From Cyanidium caldarium (Eukaryota; Rhodophyta; Bangiophyceae; Cyanidiales; Cyanidiaceae): DNA of 64,000 nucleotides. Of this stretch, positions 9,607-18,742 are shown piece after piece. The notes beneath the pieces were generated by a model. That model ran no database searches, was not told the DNA's origin, and saw only the letters and a list, made by a program, of their open reading frames with translations. Location: positions 682,001 through 746,000 of the forward strand of contig JANCYW010000001.1 of NCBI GenBank assembly GCA_026184775.1, given 5' to 3'. Each line of letters starts with the position of its first letter. The stretch's first letter is position 1. A program made the translations under genes and the position numbers.

Positions 9607-10812
9607 ATGTTGGCGTTCCTATCGAGCTTTGCTGGAGCCGGATGGACGCGCGGGCATTTCCGCAGCGGAACTGCGCGCAGTCGCGCGGTGTGCGCGCCGC
9701 GGCGCTCGCTGCGCATGCAGGACGACGGGGGCTCGTCGCAGAAGTTCGACGCGGCGCCTGAGCGACGCCTGAGCGACGCGCTGCGCGAGCGCGATGTGGA
9801 GGCACGCAAGGACCGCGAGGCGGCCGAGGCGCGGGAGCGTGCACGCTTGGAGGAGAAGCGCATGCGTCAGAAGAAGATCGAGCAGCTGCAAGCCATCCCG
9901 GATGACACGCCGGCCGGCTCCATCGACGATTACATGTACCAGGAGGGCGTGTCGAATATCCTGGAGCAGCTCGACAGGGACCTCGTGGGTCTGAAACCGG
10001 TGAAGCAGCGCGTGCGCGAGATCGCCGCGCTGCTGGTGGTGGACAAGCTGCGCGGTAAGCTGGGCCTGTCGGCCAGCTTACCGTCGCTGCATATGTGCTT
10101 CACCGGCTCGCCGGGCACCGGCAAGACCACCGTGGCCATGCGCATGGGCCAGATCCTCAAAGCGATGGGTTACTGCCGCTCGGGCCACTTGGTGGTGGCC
10201 ACGCGCGATGACCTGGTCGGCCAGTACGTGGGCCACACCGCGCCCAAGACCAAGGAGGTCATCAAGAAGGCCATGGGCGGTGTGCTGCTCATCGACGAGG
10301 CCTACTACCTGTACAATGCCTCCAACGATAGGGATTACGGCGCGGAGTCCATCGAGATCTTGCTTCACATCATGGAGCACAACCGCGAGGACCTGGTGGT
10401 GGTGCTGGCCGGCTACGAGGACCGCATGAACAAGTTCTTCTCCTACATTCCGGGCATGAAGTCGCGCATCGGCAACCACATCGACTTTCCGGATTACGGG
10501 TTGGAGGAGTTGGTGGCCATCTCCGAGGTGATGGCGCGCGACATGGAGTACAACATGAAGCCGGAGACGGTCGAGGCGTTCCGCGCCTACATCGGCAAGC
10601 GCATGACGATGCCGTACTTTTCCAACGCGCGCACGGTGCGCAACGCGATCAATCGGGCGCGCATGCGCAGCGCCATCCGCATCTTCAACCGCGCGATGGA
10701 CCCCAGTGCGGACGGCATGGTCAGCCGCGACGAGCTGATGATGTTGGAGCCGGAGGATGTGCCGACGGTGCAGGAGCTAGAGGAGCGCGGCGAGACGGCG
10801 ATCGTGGAGTGA
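9607..10812 (+). CDS. cbbX: CbbX, red-type Rubisco activase (AAA+), plastid-targeted
   Basis: CbbX is a hexameric AAA+ ATPase that frees red-type Rubisco from inhibitory sugar phosphates in the plastid stroma. The 401-residue protein matches the family along its full body: SIDDYMYQEGVSNIL, Walker A GSPGTGKT (residues 167-174), the LVGQYVGHTAPKTK pore-loop region, Walker B VLLIDEAYYLY (about 225), and the sensor region MKSRIGNHIDFPDY. About 100 residues precede the AAA core. The first 36 or so (MLAFLSSF..., then Arg/Ser-rich) form a plastid transit peptide with an early Phe, and a Lys/Arg/Glu-rich helix follows. The ATG sits in the context CCACC-ATG. A nuclear, leader-bearing cbbX is characteristic of red algae and their plastid descendants and is the best lineage marker in the window. 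Confidence 0.97.
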   Translation: MLAFLSSFAGAGWTRGHFRSGTARSRAVCAPRRSLRMQDDGGSSQKFDAAPERRLSDALRERDVEARKDREAAEARERARLEEKRMRQKKIEQLQAIPDDTPAGSIDDYMYQEGVSNILEQLDRDLVGLKPVKQRVREIAALLVVDKLRGKLGLSASLPSLHMCFTGSPGTGKTTVAMRMGQILKAMGYCRSGHLVVATRDDLVGQYVGHTAPKTKEVIKKAMGGVLLIDEAYYLYNASNDRDYGAESIEILLHIMEHNREDLVVVLAGYEDRMNKFFSYIPGMKSRIGNHIDFPDYGLEELVAISEVMARDMEYNMKPETVEAFRAYIGKRMTMPYFSNARTVRNAINRARMRSAIRIFNRAMDPSADGMVSRDELMMLEPEDVPTVQELEERGETAIVE

Positions 10813-11176
10813 GCGCGCGGTATGCCTGGAGTAGACAGTGATCGGGAGGAGGTGCACTTGTCGGATAGGGCAGCGGCGGGAGCGTAGGCGGGCAAGAAGG
10901 CGAGGCGGTGTTGTCGTGGTTACGGCAAGCTGCCGTGCCGGCTCACGCACGAGTCGGTGCGGCCAATGGGAAAGGAGTGACCGCGACGGAGACGGCGTAA
11001 GCGTGTGTGCGTAAACCTGTTCAGGTGCTGACTAGAGCGGAGTGCTGTCGGTGCCACTTTGACGCCCTTGCACCGGGGGAGCGTTTCGTGGCCGCGGCAG
11101 TCGCCACTGCCGGAAGTGCGCCGCCTTGAGTGAGCCACGGAACCGGAGGGCCCTGTCAGCGGGTGTCGGACGGACA
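10813..11176. other. Intergenic, cbbX 3' flank and promoter of next gene
   Basis: This 364-bp stretch lies between two plus-strand genes. No RNA gene, repeat or supported frame was seen. It presumably contains the cbbX 3' UTR and the promoter of the unknown gene at 11177. Confidence 0.4.
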
Positions 11177-12391
11177 ATGGCCGGGTCGAGCACGTCCGAG
11201 GCGGCTGTCTCAGCACCGCCTTCCATCAATGAAGCCAATCAAGTGTTGCCCACCGTCCTCGAGGACGCCTTATTGGCGACGGCGTGTTACGTGGAGTGGC
11301 AAGCGTCGCGCAGCACCATCTCCACGCAGCTTGCCTCGGAAAATCAGTGGGTGCTGCCACCCGCGCTGGCCGACTGCCTGTGGAGCGCGCACACCGGTTG
11401 CGAGCCGGCGCTCTATGCGCCGGTGCGGCAGCTGCTGCGGGAGGATCCGGAGACGCTGGGCGCCGAGCTGGCGCGCGTAGCTGCCGCGGCCGTCGATCCA
11501 CCGCCGTCGCCACTGCTAGCCGCCGAAGTCGTCTCGTCCGCGAACACGACGCCGACGCTGCCACGAAGCTCGAGGCTGTTGCGAATACTGTACCACTTTT
11601 ACCGACGTCGGGTCGATGCCAGTACCGCCGACCCATCGACCGTTGATGCGAATGGCGGGCCGGTACCCGCCGCAGCCATCCAGGCGGTGCGCACCGTGCT
11701 GACCCGACAGGATCGACGCACCTTGCTCCCGGTGCTGCTGCACAACCTGCAGCAGCAGGCACAGTGGACATCGGCCGGCAATGAGGCGCTCATCAAATGC
11801 TTTCACGAGCTCGGCGGCGTGGTGTATGTACAGATCGGCTTTACCCATTCGGTGGCTGCGGGCGCGGTCGTCCCGGTGCCGCCGACGGCCGAGTCGCTGG
11901 GCGATATCACCGCACTGGTGCGCATACAGCGACATGCACCGGCGGCGTTGGACGCGTCGGTGCCGCCGGCCGCATGGCCTTCCACCCCCTCAGCCGCGGA
12001 CGTGGCCACTGTGCGCTTGCCGGCGTCGTTGCGACGGCTGTACCAAACGGACGTGCGCGTGCGAGACGCGCTGGACACTGTCGGCATGGATGCAGTGGCG
12101 CGGCTGGCCGGTTGGCGGCTGGATGCGGCACCAGGCGCCAGGAGAAAGTTGGACGGGCCGCAGACGGCGATGCAGCGCGGGCTGGTCGGTCGCGTCCTCC
12201 TGCCCGAAGCGGGAACGGAAGGGGAGGTCGATTCCGGTGCGCCTGCGGCGGAGTGGCAGATAGCCACGCTGCGCCTATCGGGAGGCGCGGCCGAAGTGCC
12301 ATACAGGCCGAGTGCCGTGTTGTCGGGTGAGAACGGAGCGGTGGCGATACCTTCGGAACGCCGCGCGGGGCTCATCGAGGAAATGGACTAG
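11177..12391 (+). CDS. Unrecognised 404-residue protein
   Basis: I do not recognise the family. The product is soluble, without a signal peptide or membrane segment, and is rich in Ala, Leu and Arg with alternating helical blocks. There are conserved-looking patches such as LRILYHFYRRRV, LLPVLLHNLQQQ and GGVVYVQIGFTHS, and a final acidic LIEEMD. The frame is open further upstream to 11126 through a TTG; the first ATG is at 11177. The stop lies only 28 bp from the convergent stop of PRP3. Codon use (G/C third positions) matches its neighbours, which supports a real gene. Confidence 0.75.
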   Translation: MAGSSTSEAAVSAPPSINEANQVLPTVLEDALLATACYVEWQASRSTISTQLASENQWVLPPALADCLWSAHTGCEPALYAPVRQLLREDPETLGAELARVAAAAVDPPPSPLLAAEVVSSANTTPTLPRSSRLLRILYHFYRRRVDASTADPSTVDANGGPVPAAAIQAVRTVLTRQDRRTLLPVLLHNLQQQAQWTSAGNEALIKCFHELGGVVYVQIGFTHSVAAGAVVPVPPTAESLGDITALVRIQRHAPAALDASVPPAAWPSTPSAADVATVRLPASLRRLYQTDVRVRDALDTVGMDAVARLAGWRLDAAPGARRKLDGPQTAMQRGLVGRVLLPEAGTEGEVDSGAPAAEWQIATLRLSGGAAEVPYRPSAVLSGENGAVAIPSERRAGLIEEMD

Positions 12392-12419
12392 GCGCTGGGG
12401 CGCCTCACCGCCTTGGCGT

Positions 12420-13712
12420 CTACCGACTGCTCGCTGGTACTGCCTCCGGCGCTCCGGCCTCCTCCCAGCAACTGCCACGCGCGATATCATACAGTTCTTC
12501 CGCGCACGCTGTGGCAAACCGCCGCCGCACTTGTCGCTCCGTGTCGCACACGCACTCCACCCACGTCTCCGGCAGTTGTGCGTGCAACCAACGACCGTGC
12601 CACACCAACACGCCCGCAGCGCCGTCCTCTCCCCATTGCAGACGCTCGCTCAGCAGTCGTTGCAGGTGGCGGGCGGCGCGCGCCCCGCTCTCGATGACCA
12701 TCACCACCGCCAAAGGGGATGCGTCGGGCGGCTCCAGGCGACGCGCCACTGCCAGACCGCCAGCCTGCCAGCGTCGCACCGCTTCCCGCAATCGAAAGCG
12801 CCGTCGTTGCGTCCAGGCGCGTTGTGGGTCTACCGCTTCCACCCGGAACACACTCACCACGCGGTCTCGTTGGCGCTCTTGTCGCAGCCGGGCGTGCCAT
12901 TTCGCCCGCCGCGCCTCCGGAGTGAGCTGGCGTGCCCGGTTGCGCTCCTCGTGCTGCCGCATGCGCTGCGTGGCCATCTCGCGCGCTATCTCCTCAAGCT
13001 CGGTGGGCGGCACGCCCGACCACTCCGATCGCGCCTTACGCCTCGACGTCTCCAGCAACGTCTGATAGAGACCGGAGCTCGCGTGTCGATGCGGCAGCGG
13101 CGCAGAAGGGTGAGGCGTTGCAAGCACCGCTTGCTGCCCGTCGGTGTGATTTTGATCGGAGGCAGCGGCGTCGGTTGCCGAGACCTGCTCCTCTGGCATC
13201 TCGACGGGCAAGACATGTAGTGCAACCTGCTCTGCCGGCATGCCATGGGAGAAGCGTTGGTGGAACAGAGGCCATGGGATGCCATCCAATGGGTCCGATC
13301 CGATAACGGTGTCTGCTGCGTTCAACCCGACCTCTACCACCGACAACGCGGTCGCGTAACGGGCGTCGCGCCCATACGCTTCCCATCGCTGTGACTTTCG
13401 CCACTCCTCCCGCAATCGCTCGGCATACCGCACCCACGCCCCCGCCCGCCATACTCTCCACACTCTCCGTCGATCGTTCACCACCGACTGCACCACTCGT
13501 TGCAACAGTTCGCGGTCAATGTACGGGTTGCCGCGCTCCGTCACCGGCTCCGCGACCTCCGCCGCCGCTTTCTTTGGCGTCCGCGCCGCCCCCGCCAACG
13601 TCGCCCAAAACGCCGTTCTCGCCCGCTCCACACCGTCACTCCCTTCCGTGGACCCCGCCGGTTGGATGGAGAATCGTCGTCGCCTCTTCCGATCTCCCAA
13701 TTGCCCGTCCAT
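12420..13712 (-). CDS. PRP3: U4/U6 snRNP splicing factor Prp3 (PRPF3), compact form
   Basis: Prp3 binds the U4/U6 duplex in the spliceosomal tri-snRNP. The C-terminal half aligns by eye with the two Prp3 domains: a Lys/Arg/Glu helix ending HEERNRARQLTPEARRAK (the HEEANAARKLT... block of human PRPF3), then VVSVFRVEAV, AVVMVIESGARAARHLQRL and GVLVWHGRW, which match the YRV, VVVVEGG and CVLVWEG steps of the terminal DUF1115 fold. It ends near LYDIARGSCWEEA, like the family's WDLAL end. The protein is 430 residues from ATG 13712, well short of the 683 of human PRPF3; the N-terminal region is reduced. An upstream in-frame ATG at 13958 would overlap the divergent MAP1 start by 12 bp and was not preferred. 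Confidence 0.82.
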   Translation of the reverse strand: MDGQLGDRKRRRRFSIQPAGSTEGSDGVERARTAFWATLAGAARTPKKAAAEVAEPVTERGNPYIDRELLQRVVQSVVNDRRRVWRVWRAGAWVRYAERLREEWRKSQRWEAYGRDARYATALSVVEVGLNAADTVIGSDPLDGIPWPLFHQRFSHGMPAEQVALHVLPVEMPEEQVSATDAAASDQNHTDGQQAVLATPHPSAPLPHRHASSGLYQTLLETSRRKARSEWSGVPPTELEEIAREMATQRMRQHEERNRARQLTPEARRAKWHARLRQERQRDRVVSVFRVEAVDPQRAWTQRRRFRLREAVRRWQAGGLAVARRLEPPDASPLAVVMVIESGARAARHLQRLLSERLQWGEDGAAGVLVWHGRWLHAQLPETWVECVCDTERQVRRRFATACAEELYDIARGSCWEEAGAPEAVPASSR

Positions 13713-13815
13713 CGCCCTTCCGCAAGGACCCCAACGATGGGATGGAGAATCGTCGTCGCCTCTCCCGAGCCCCCGGCTGCCCGTCCATCGCCCTTCCACA
13801 CGGTGTCGTCGTCCG
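13664..13815. repeat. Imperfect 76-bp direct tandem repeat
   Basis: Two copies of a unit beginning GGATGGAGAATCGTCGTCGCC start at 13664 and 13740, 76 bp apart. They also share GCCCGTCCATCGCCCTTCC further in. The repeat spans the chosen PRP3 start and the PRP3/MAP1 divergent promoter. Because 76 is not a multiple of three, a coding role for both copies is unlikely, which is one reason to prefer the inner ATG for PRP3. Confidence 0.75.
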
Positions 13816-13946
13816 TCGGCGCCGAAGCGCTCGCACGGCCGTCCCCTCCCCGATTCGCGGCGATCGGCGGCGGCGGGAGGCCGTTCGTCGTTCCGCACCG
13901 ACGTGCCCGCCCGCTCCGCAGCGAGTGCCGGGATGCAACTGGCGCG

Positions 13947-15197
13947 ATGGCCACTCATGCTAGGAAACTGCCGCATACGGAGCTGATTGCCGCCGAGGAC
14001 ACATCTGATACACCTGCCTATGGTCGACGGTGTGCCAAGCCGGGTTGCGTGGCGGCAGCGGCGTGGCAGTGTGCGGTGTGTGCGCGACTGGGTATGCGGG
14101 GCGCGCCCGGCTGGTTCTGTTCGCCGGAGTGTTTCCAGGGATGGCGGTCGTTTCACGAGAAACTGCACCAGGCAGCGCGGTTGAAGAACGCCCAGCAAGC
14201 GATTGCCAACGTGAAGGCGCTTGACACGGGAGTCGGCGCGTGCGCGCCGCCGGCAGGTTTTTGCGGCTACACCGGCTACACCGGGTCGTTGCGACCGTGG
14301 GAGGTGACGCCGTATCGGCCGGTGCGTCGCGAGATCGCCCGACCGGACTATGCTTACACGCAACGGTCGCTGGCCGAGGAGGAGGCGCAACGTTCCGGTA
14401 GCGTGCCGCGGCTGCGACCGGAGCAGGTGGAGCGGCTGCGGGCGGCGTGTGAGGTGGCGCGCGCGGTGCTCGATGCCGCCGGCGCGGCGGTGGACGTGGG
14501 CGTCACCACGGACGACCTGGACGCGATTGTGCATGAAGAGTGTATGCGTCGGGATGCGTACCCGTCGCCGCTCAACTATTACGGCTTTCCCAAATCGTGT
14601 TGCACGTCGGTGAACGAAGTGATCTGTCACGGTATACCGGATCGGCGACCGCTGCAAGACGGTGACATCGTCGACATCGACGTCACCGTGTACTACAACG
14701 GATATCACGGTGACTTGAACGAGACGTACCTGGTGGGCCGAGTGGATCGCGCTAGCAAGCGCCTGGTCAAGAACGCCTACGACTGTCTGCAGGCGGGCAT
14801 CGCGTCGGTGCGCCCGGGACGCGCCCTGTGCGATATCGGCGCTGTCATCGAGCGGCAAGCCCGACGGCACGGACACAGTGTGGTGCGGGGCTACTGCGGG
14901 CACGGCATCCACGAGCTGTTCCACGGCCCGCCCAATATCCCGCACTACGCCAAGAACCGGGCGGTCGGCGTCGCCCAACCGGGCATGGCGTTCACCATCG
15001 AGCCGATGATCTGTGCGGGCAGCGCGCGCGACGTGTTGTGGCCGGACCGTTGGACGGCGGTGACTGCCGACGGGAAGCGCTCGGCGCAATTCGAGGAGAC
15101 GCTGCTGGTGACGCCGGTGGGCGTCGAGGTGCTCACCGCCAAGAACGACGCCTCTCCGCGGTACTTTTGGCAACGAGACGGTTGGGAAGAGGAGTAG
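13947..15197 (+). CDS. MAP1: Methionine aminopeptidase type 1 with N-terminal zinc finger
   Basis: This enzyme removes the initiator methionine from nascent cytosolic proteins. The 416-residue protein opens with a MYND-like zinc finger (residues about 30-70; CAKPGC, CAVC, CSPEC, then H), as in eukaryotic cytosolic MetAP1. The pita-bread catalytic domain follows with all metal ligands visible: Asp in VDIDVTVYYNG, Asp in HGDLNETYLVG, His in GYCGHGIHELFH, Glu in FTIEPMI and Glu in QFEETLLVT. Substrate-side residues in YHGDLNETY and HGIHELFHGPPN are also kept. The ATG at 13947 directly precedes the zinc-finger region; the frame is open upstream only through non-ATG codons. It is divergent from PRP3 and convergent with ALG2, 94 bp apart. 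Confidence 0.96.
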   Translation: MATHARKLPHTELIAAEDTSDTPAYGRRCAKPGCVAAAAWQCAVCARLGMRGAPGWFCSPECFQGWRSFHEKLHQAARLKNAQQAIANVKALDTGVGACAPPAGFCGYTGYTGSLRPWEVTPYRPVRREIARPDYAYTQRSLAEEEAQRSGSVPRLRPEQVERLRAACEVARAVLDAAGAAVDVGVTTDDLDAIVHEECMRRDAYPSPLNYYGFPKSCCTSVNEVICHGIPDRRPLQDGDIVDIDVTVYYNGYHGDLNETYLVGRVDRASKRLVKNAYDCLQAGIASVRPGRALCDIGAVIERQARRHGHSVVRGYCGHGIHELFHGPPNIPHYAKNRAVGVAQPGMAFTIEPMICAGSARDVLWPDRWTAVTADGKRSAQFEETLLVTPVGVEVLTAKNDASPRYFWQRDGWEEE

Positions 15198-15291
15198 ATC
15201 GGAAGAGAGCGCGAGAGAGGATTTCGGGAGATGGGGAGTTGTAGAACGTCGCCCGTGATATCTTTTTTCTCGCATGCGCGCTCTACGAACT

Positions 15292-16716
15292 CTATGTCTG
15301 GACGAGCGCTTCAAGGCGCTGGCCGAAGCGCTCGCGCGAAAAGTGTTGGCGCACGCGGCGCGCGCCCTGCGCGCCCATTCGAGCACGTCGCGGGGTATCG
15401 CGCAGCAGCGAGGAGATGGCGTCGGCGAAGCGCCGCGGCGTGACCGGTTCGGGGCATAACACGCCGGTGGCGCCGTCCACAATGGATTCGCGCGGCCCGC
15501 CGCTGTCGCAGGCCACCACGGCCTTGCCGGCGCGCATGGCCTCCAGCGGCACGATGCCGAAATGTTCATACGACGGGGTGTACAGCACCAGTTGGCAACG
15601 TCGTAGCAGGGCGGCGCGTTGGACATCACTGACATTGCGCGCCAGAATCACCCGCTCGCGGATGCCCAACTCGGCGCGCAGCGTCGCCAGGTACCCAAAG
15701 TACTGCACGTTCTCCGGCAGGCGCGAGTCGTATCCGCCGGCTATCACCAGTCGTGCGGAGGTCGCTTCCGGCACCTCATCGGTCTGCAGCAGGTGCCACG
15801 CCTGCAGCGCCAACTCCACCCGTTTCTTGCGTTCGTACCGGTTGATCGACAGCACAAACGCCTCGCCGGGCGCCAAATCGAGCGCGGCCAACACGCGCTC
15901 GTCTGCCGCCTGCGCGTCCTCCTCGGCGCCATCCAGCATGCCGTTCTCAGCGCGCACCTCGATGGGCGGATAGACTACTTGCGGCGGCCGCTTTCGACAC
16001 GCGCTTGCAAACACCTCCTGCACCACCGCGGCGGTAAACTCGCTGTTGACGATCAGCACGTCCGCCAGCGACACGCTCCATCGCTCGACGGCATCGACCA
16101 CGCGGCGATATGCGCGACGCAGCCAGCGCTTGAGACGATGCTCCGGGCGGTGGACCCCGGCCACACCGGTGTCCACGCCCTGCCACTGCGCACCGGGCGC
16201 CAACAGCGCATCCGGGAAATGGCAGTAGAAGAGAATGCGACGCAAGAAACGATCCTCGCCAGTACGTCGGGTATTCCAGTGGAGACAGCGTCGCCACAGC
16301 GTGTGCCACCAGCGTCGCCAACGTAGCACGACCACCGGCCACGCCACCAGATCCACCACCACCGCCTCGGTATCGGGCGGCACCAGCAGCAGCGCCACCA
16401 ACCCGCACAGCACCGCCGCCTGTGCCGCCTGACCCGGAATGACTCGCCGCACCACACGCACCCAGCGCACAGGCAACACCCGCACCCCACCAGCTGCACC
16501 GCTGCACACTTCATCGAAGGAGCGCGACGCGTCCCAGTGCGTCGCGGCCAACGTCACCGCGTGTCCGCGGGCGTGCAACGCCACCGCCGCGTCCACCACC
16601 AACCGCTCCGCCCCGCCTATGCCCAGATCCGGGTGTACGAACGCCACCCGGAGCGGCGGAGGAGAACATGGACGAGTGTCGGCAGTGCGGTCGTGCGGCA
16701 ACGTGTCCAGGGCCAT
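15292..16716 (-). CDS. ALG2: ALG2 alpha-1,3/1,6-mannosyltransferase
   Basis: ALG2 adds the second and third mannoses to the dolichol-linked glycan precursor on the cytosolic face of the ER. The 474-residue GT4 (GT-B fold) protein starts with the nucleotide-binding HPDLGIGGAERLVVDAA block, carries the ALG2-type segment ILFYCHFPDALLA, VLSINRYERKK in the hinge region, and the retaining-enzyme E-x7-E motif in YEHFGIVPLEAM. A hydrophobic stretch around residues 85-125 could be a membrane association segment as in other ALG2 proteins. The ATG at 16716 was used; the frame is open to 16830 only from a GTG. A short out-of-frame ATG at 16823 would make a tiny upstream ORF if the transcript starts far enough upstream. 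Confidence 0.92.
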   Translation of the reverse strand: MALDTLPHDRTADTRPCSPPPLRVAFVHPDLGIGGAERLVVDAAVALHARGHAVTLAATHWDASRSFDEVCSGAAGGVRVLPVRWVRVVRRVIPGQAAQAAVLCGLVALLLVPPDTEAVVVDLVAWPVVVLRWRRWWHTLWRRCLHWNTRRTGEDRFLRRILFYCHFPDALLAPGAQWQGVDTGVAGVHRPEHRLKRWLRRAYRRVVDAVERWSVSLADVLIVNSEFTAAVVQEVFASACRKRPPQVVYPPIEVRAENGMLDGAEEDAQAADERVLAALDLAPGEAFVLSINRYERKKRVELALQAWHLLQTDEVPEATSARLVIAGGYDSRLPENVQYFGYLATLRAELGIRERVILARNVSDVQRAALLRRCQLVLYTPSYEHFGIVPLEAMRAGKAVVACDSGGPRESIVDGATGVLCPEPVTPRRFADAISSLLRDTPRRARMGAQGARRVRQHFSRERFGQRLEALVQT

Positions 16717-17170
16717 GGAGAGAGCGACGGAAGCCGCGAGGATGGTGGCCGCAAACGATGCCCCCAAACTTCTTTTCGTACAAGCGTCCCTCAGCGTAGC
16801 GGCCCGTACGCAATGAGATCCATGCTCCACAAGCGTTTCTGTACTGTCTCCCTACCCGACACGCTTCATGACGCCCTCTGGTGCCTCTAGACCCAGTGCA
16901 CAGCTCACGCGCGCACCCCACCCACCCGAGCGATGACGGACGACGATGCAAGGATGACGATGCAATGATTCCATCATTCGGTGATGATGACGATGCAACG
17001 GCGACGATTCGATGATTCCATGATGACGATGCGCGCGACTTCGTTCCCGCGTTCACCGTTCTGCGCGACGGGGACCACCGCCGCATCGCCCGGTTTAGGC
17101 AATCGATCGAAGCCGTACCAGCAATACACCTCACTCTCGGCACGGTCTGGTCATGGTGCTTGTTCCTTCG
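16717..17170. other. Intergenic with imperfect GATGA-rich repeats
   Basis: This 454-bp gap holds the ALG2 promoter and the 3' flank of the next minus-strand gene. Between about 16935 and 17035 there are several imperfect copies of GATGATGACGATGC and ATGATTCCAT, a local simple-sequence expansion. No gene is supported. Confidence 0.6.
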
Positions 17171-18742
17171 TCATCTATACTTTTTGAAAGCCACTTGGAT
17201 CATATCTTCCATGTCGGCGCGGTCGACGGTGCCGCCTTCGTGTTCCGCACCGGCCGCGTCGGCGCTCTCCATGGTGACGAAAACGTCCTGCACTTGGGAC
17301 GCTTTGCGCGCTACCAGTTTCCAGCCACCGCGTACGGGTACGGTGACGCGCATGGAGAGTGTCGGTGAGCGGCCTTGAGCGCGCGCCAACCGGCCGGGCA
17401 CGATCTTGCGGATGCGCGGGTCCTCGGCCAGTCGGTGCAGCAGCGGGATCAGCCCGGGGATGTGGGTGCTGTGATTGAGCACTACCCGCGCTGCCGGTGG
17501 GCGTTCGGGAACGGCATTGGGTGAGGTGGTGGGTGGAGATGTCGGCGGGCGTATCGGCGGTGGGCGCAATGCGGCCGGTTCCGCGCGAGCCTCCGGTGCG
17601 GCCGCATCGCCACCGCCTGCGGCGGGTCGCGCAGGGGGTGCGCGCAACTCGGCACCGGATGTGCTCCCACGGATCGGGTCATTGGCATAAGCCGCCGACG
17701 ACGGACGACGGACATATCCGCACACCGCCTGGAACAGCGACAATGCATCGGGCGCATCGGCACTGCGCTCCCAGTGCCATCGCGTCGGCGTGTCTGTACC
17801 CGGTCGTCGTCGGAACACCACCACATGCACATGGGTGTTGTCACAGTACCGCGTGGCGAACCGCCGGTGCTCATCGCTGAGCAGCGCAAAGCGGAAACCG
17901 GTGTGGCGCACGTACTTTTTGTTCATCGTCGGCCGGTCGGCACACACCGCCACCACCTCCACGCCCTCGTCCGACCGCAACGGGAACAGGGCATGGAACT
18001 GTTCCAGCAGGCGCGCAAACTCCCGAGCGGCCCCGCGCGGCTGCAGCACCATCAGTAGCGTGTGTGCCGTGTCCGGCAAGCGCGTCAGGTCGAACATCGC
18101 ACCCTGCACATCGCGCAGCACTTGCGTCTGCAGGTGGTGCTCCTCGTCGGACACACTCGGTCGTCGGGCACCGTCTCCGGGGAGCGTCTGCGCTCGGCGC
18201 CAGCGTACGCCCTCCGTGACGCCCTGTTTGGGAGCGTACCGCTGCTGCAGCAACGCCTCGAAGTTTTCGTAAGTCGCCGCGTCCTCCGGGCCCGTATCGA
18301 CGTCGGCCGATCCTGCCGGCGGCCGTATGTCCTCCCGCCGCCGCAGCTCCCGATGAAACGCGGCATACGCGTCGGCCGAGCCACCCGACGCGTTCATCTG
18401 CCGCAGGGCGTCCGCGCCCCAGCGCCGAACCCACGGGTCCAACTCGCCCCGTTTGAAGATCTTCTTCTTGGTGTCCTCGTCCCGTTGCAAGTACTTTTCG
18501 AATTCGGCATAGGCATTCGCATCACCGGAAGAGCCGCCGCCCTTGTCGCCTTGCTGCATCCACACACCGACCGCCGGTGTCCGTGGGCGCCGGCGGCTCC
18601 CCACACACCCCGTCCCGCCCGACTGCCCCCACCGATTGGGTGGCCGCGACAAGTGTCTGCGAGGTGACTCCCGCCCCAGCCGCTCTCCATTCAGTCCTGA
18701 TAGGAATGCCATGCCCCAGCGACTCCCGCGACCTGCCTCCAT
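17171..18742 (-). CDS. Thioredoxin-fold domain fused to C-terminal DUF2103, probable plastid protein
   Basis: The 523-residue protein has two recognisable parts. Residues about 207-348 look like a peroxiredoxin/thioredoxin-fold domain (MFDLTRLPD, LLMVLQPRGAAREFARLLEQF, VEVVAVCADRP, FRFALLSDEHRRFATRY), but the usual catalytic Cys of peroxiredoxins is not seen. Residues about 418-491 match DUF2103, a predicted metal-binding family known from cyanobacteria (VLNHSTHIPGLIPLL, RVTVPVRGGWKLVARK, VQDVFVTM). A Pro-rich linker joins them. The N-terminus is basic and Ser/Pro/Arg-rich; an internal ATG at 18712 begins MAFLSGLNGERL, which looks like a plastid leader. The frame is open upstream from a TTG at 18850. 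A cyanobacterial-type domain fits origin from the plastid endosymbiont; the function is unknown. Confidence 0.75.
   Translation of the reverse strand: MEAGRGSRWGMAFLSGLNGERLGRESPRRHLSRPPNRWGQSGGTGCVGSRRRPRTPAVGVWMQQGDKGGGSSGDANAYAEFEKYLQRDEDTKKKIFKRGELDPWVRRWGADALRQMNASGGSADAYAAFHRELRRREDIRPPAGSADVDTGPEDAATYENFEALLQQRYAPKQGVTEGVRWRRAQTLPGDGARRPSVSDEEHHLQTQVLRDVQGAMFDLTRLPDTAHTLLMVLQPRGAAREFARLLEQFHALFPLRSDEGVEVVAVCADRPTMNKKYVRHTGFRFALLSDEHRRFATRYCDNTHVHVVVFRRRPGTDTPTRWHWERSADAPDALSLFQAVCGYVRRPSSAAYANDPIRGSTSGAELRAPPARPAAGGGDAAAPEARAEPAALRPPPIRPPTSPPTTSPNAVPERPPAARVVLNHSTHIPGLIPLLHRLAEDPRIRKIVPGRLARAQGRSPTLSMRVTVPVRGGWKLVARKASQVQDVFVTMESADAAGAEHEGGTVDRADMEDMIQVAFKKYR

Noticed and set aside
13959-15635. 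Upstream extension of the PRP3 frame to 1,071 codons
   Set aside because: This part is antisense to MetAP1 and has no family character. The conserved Prp3 sequence needs only the part below about 13712.
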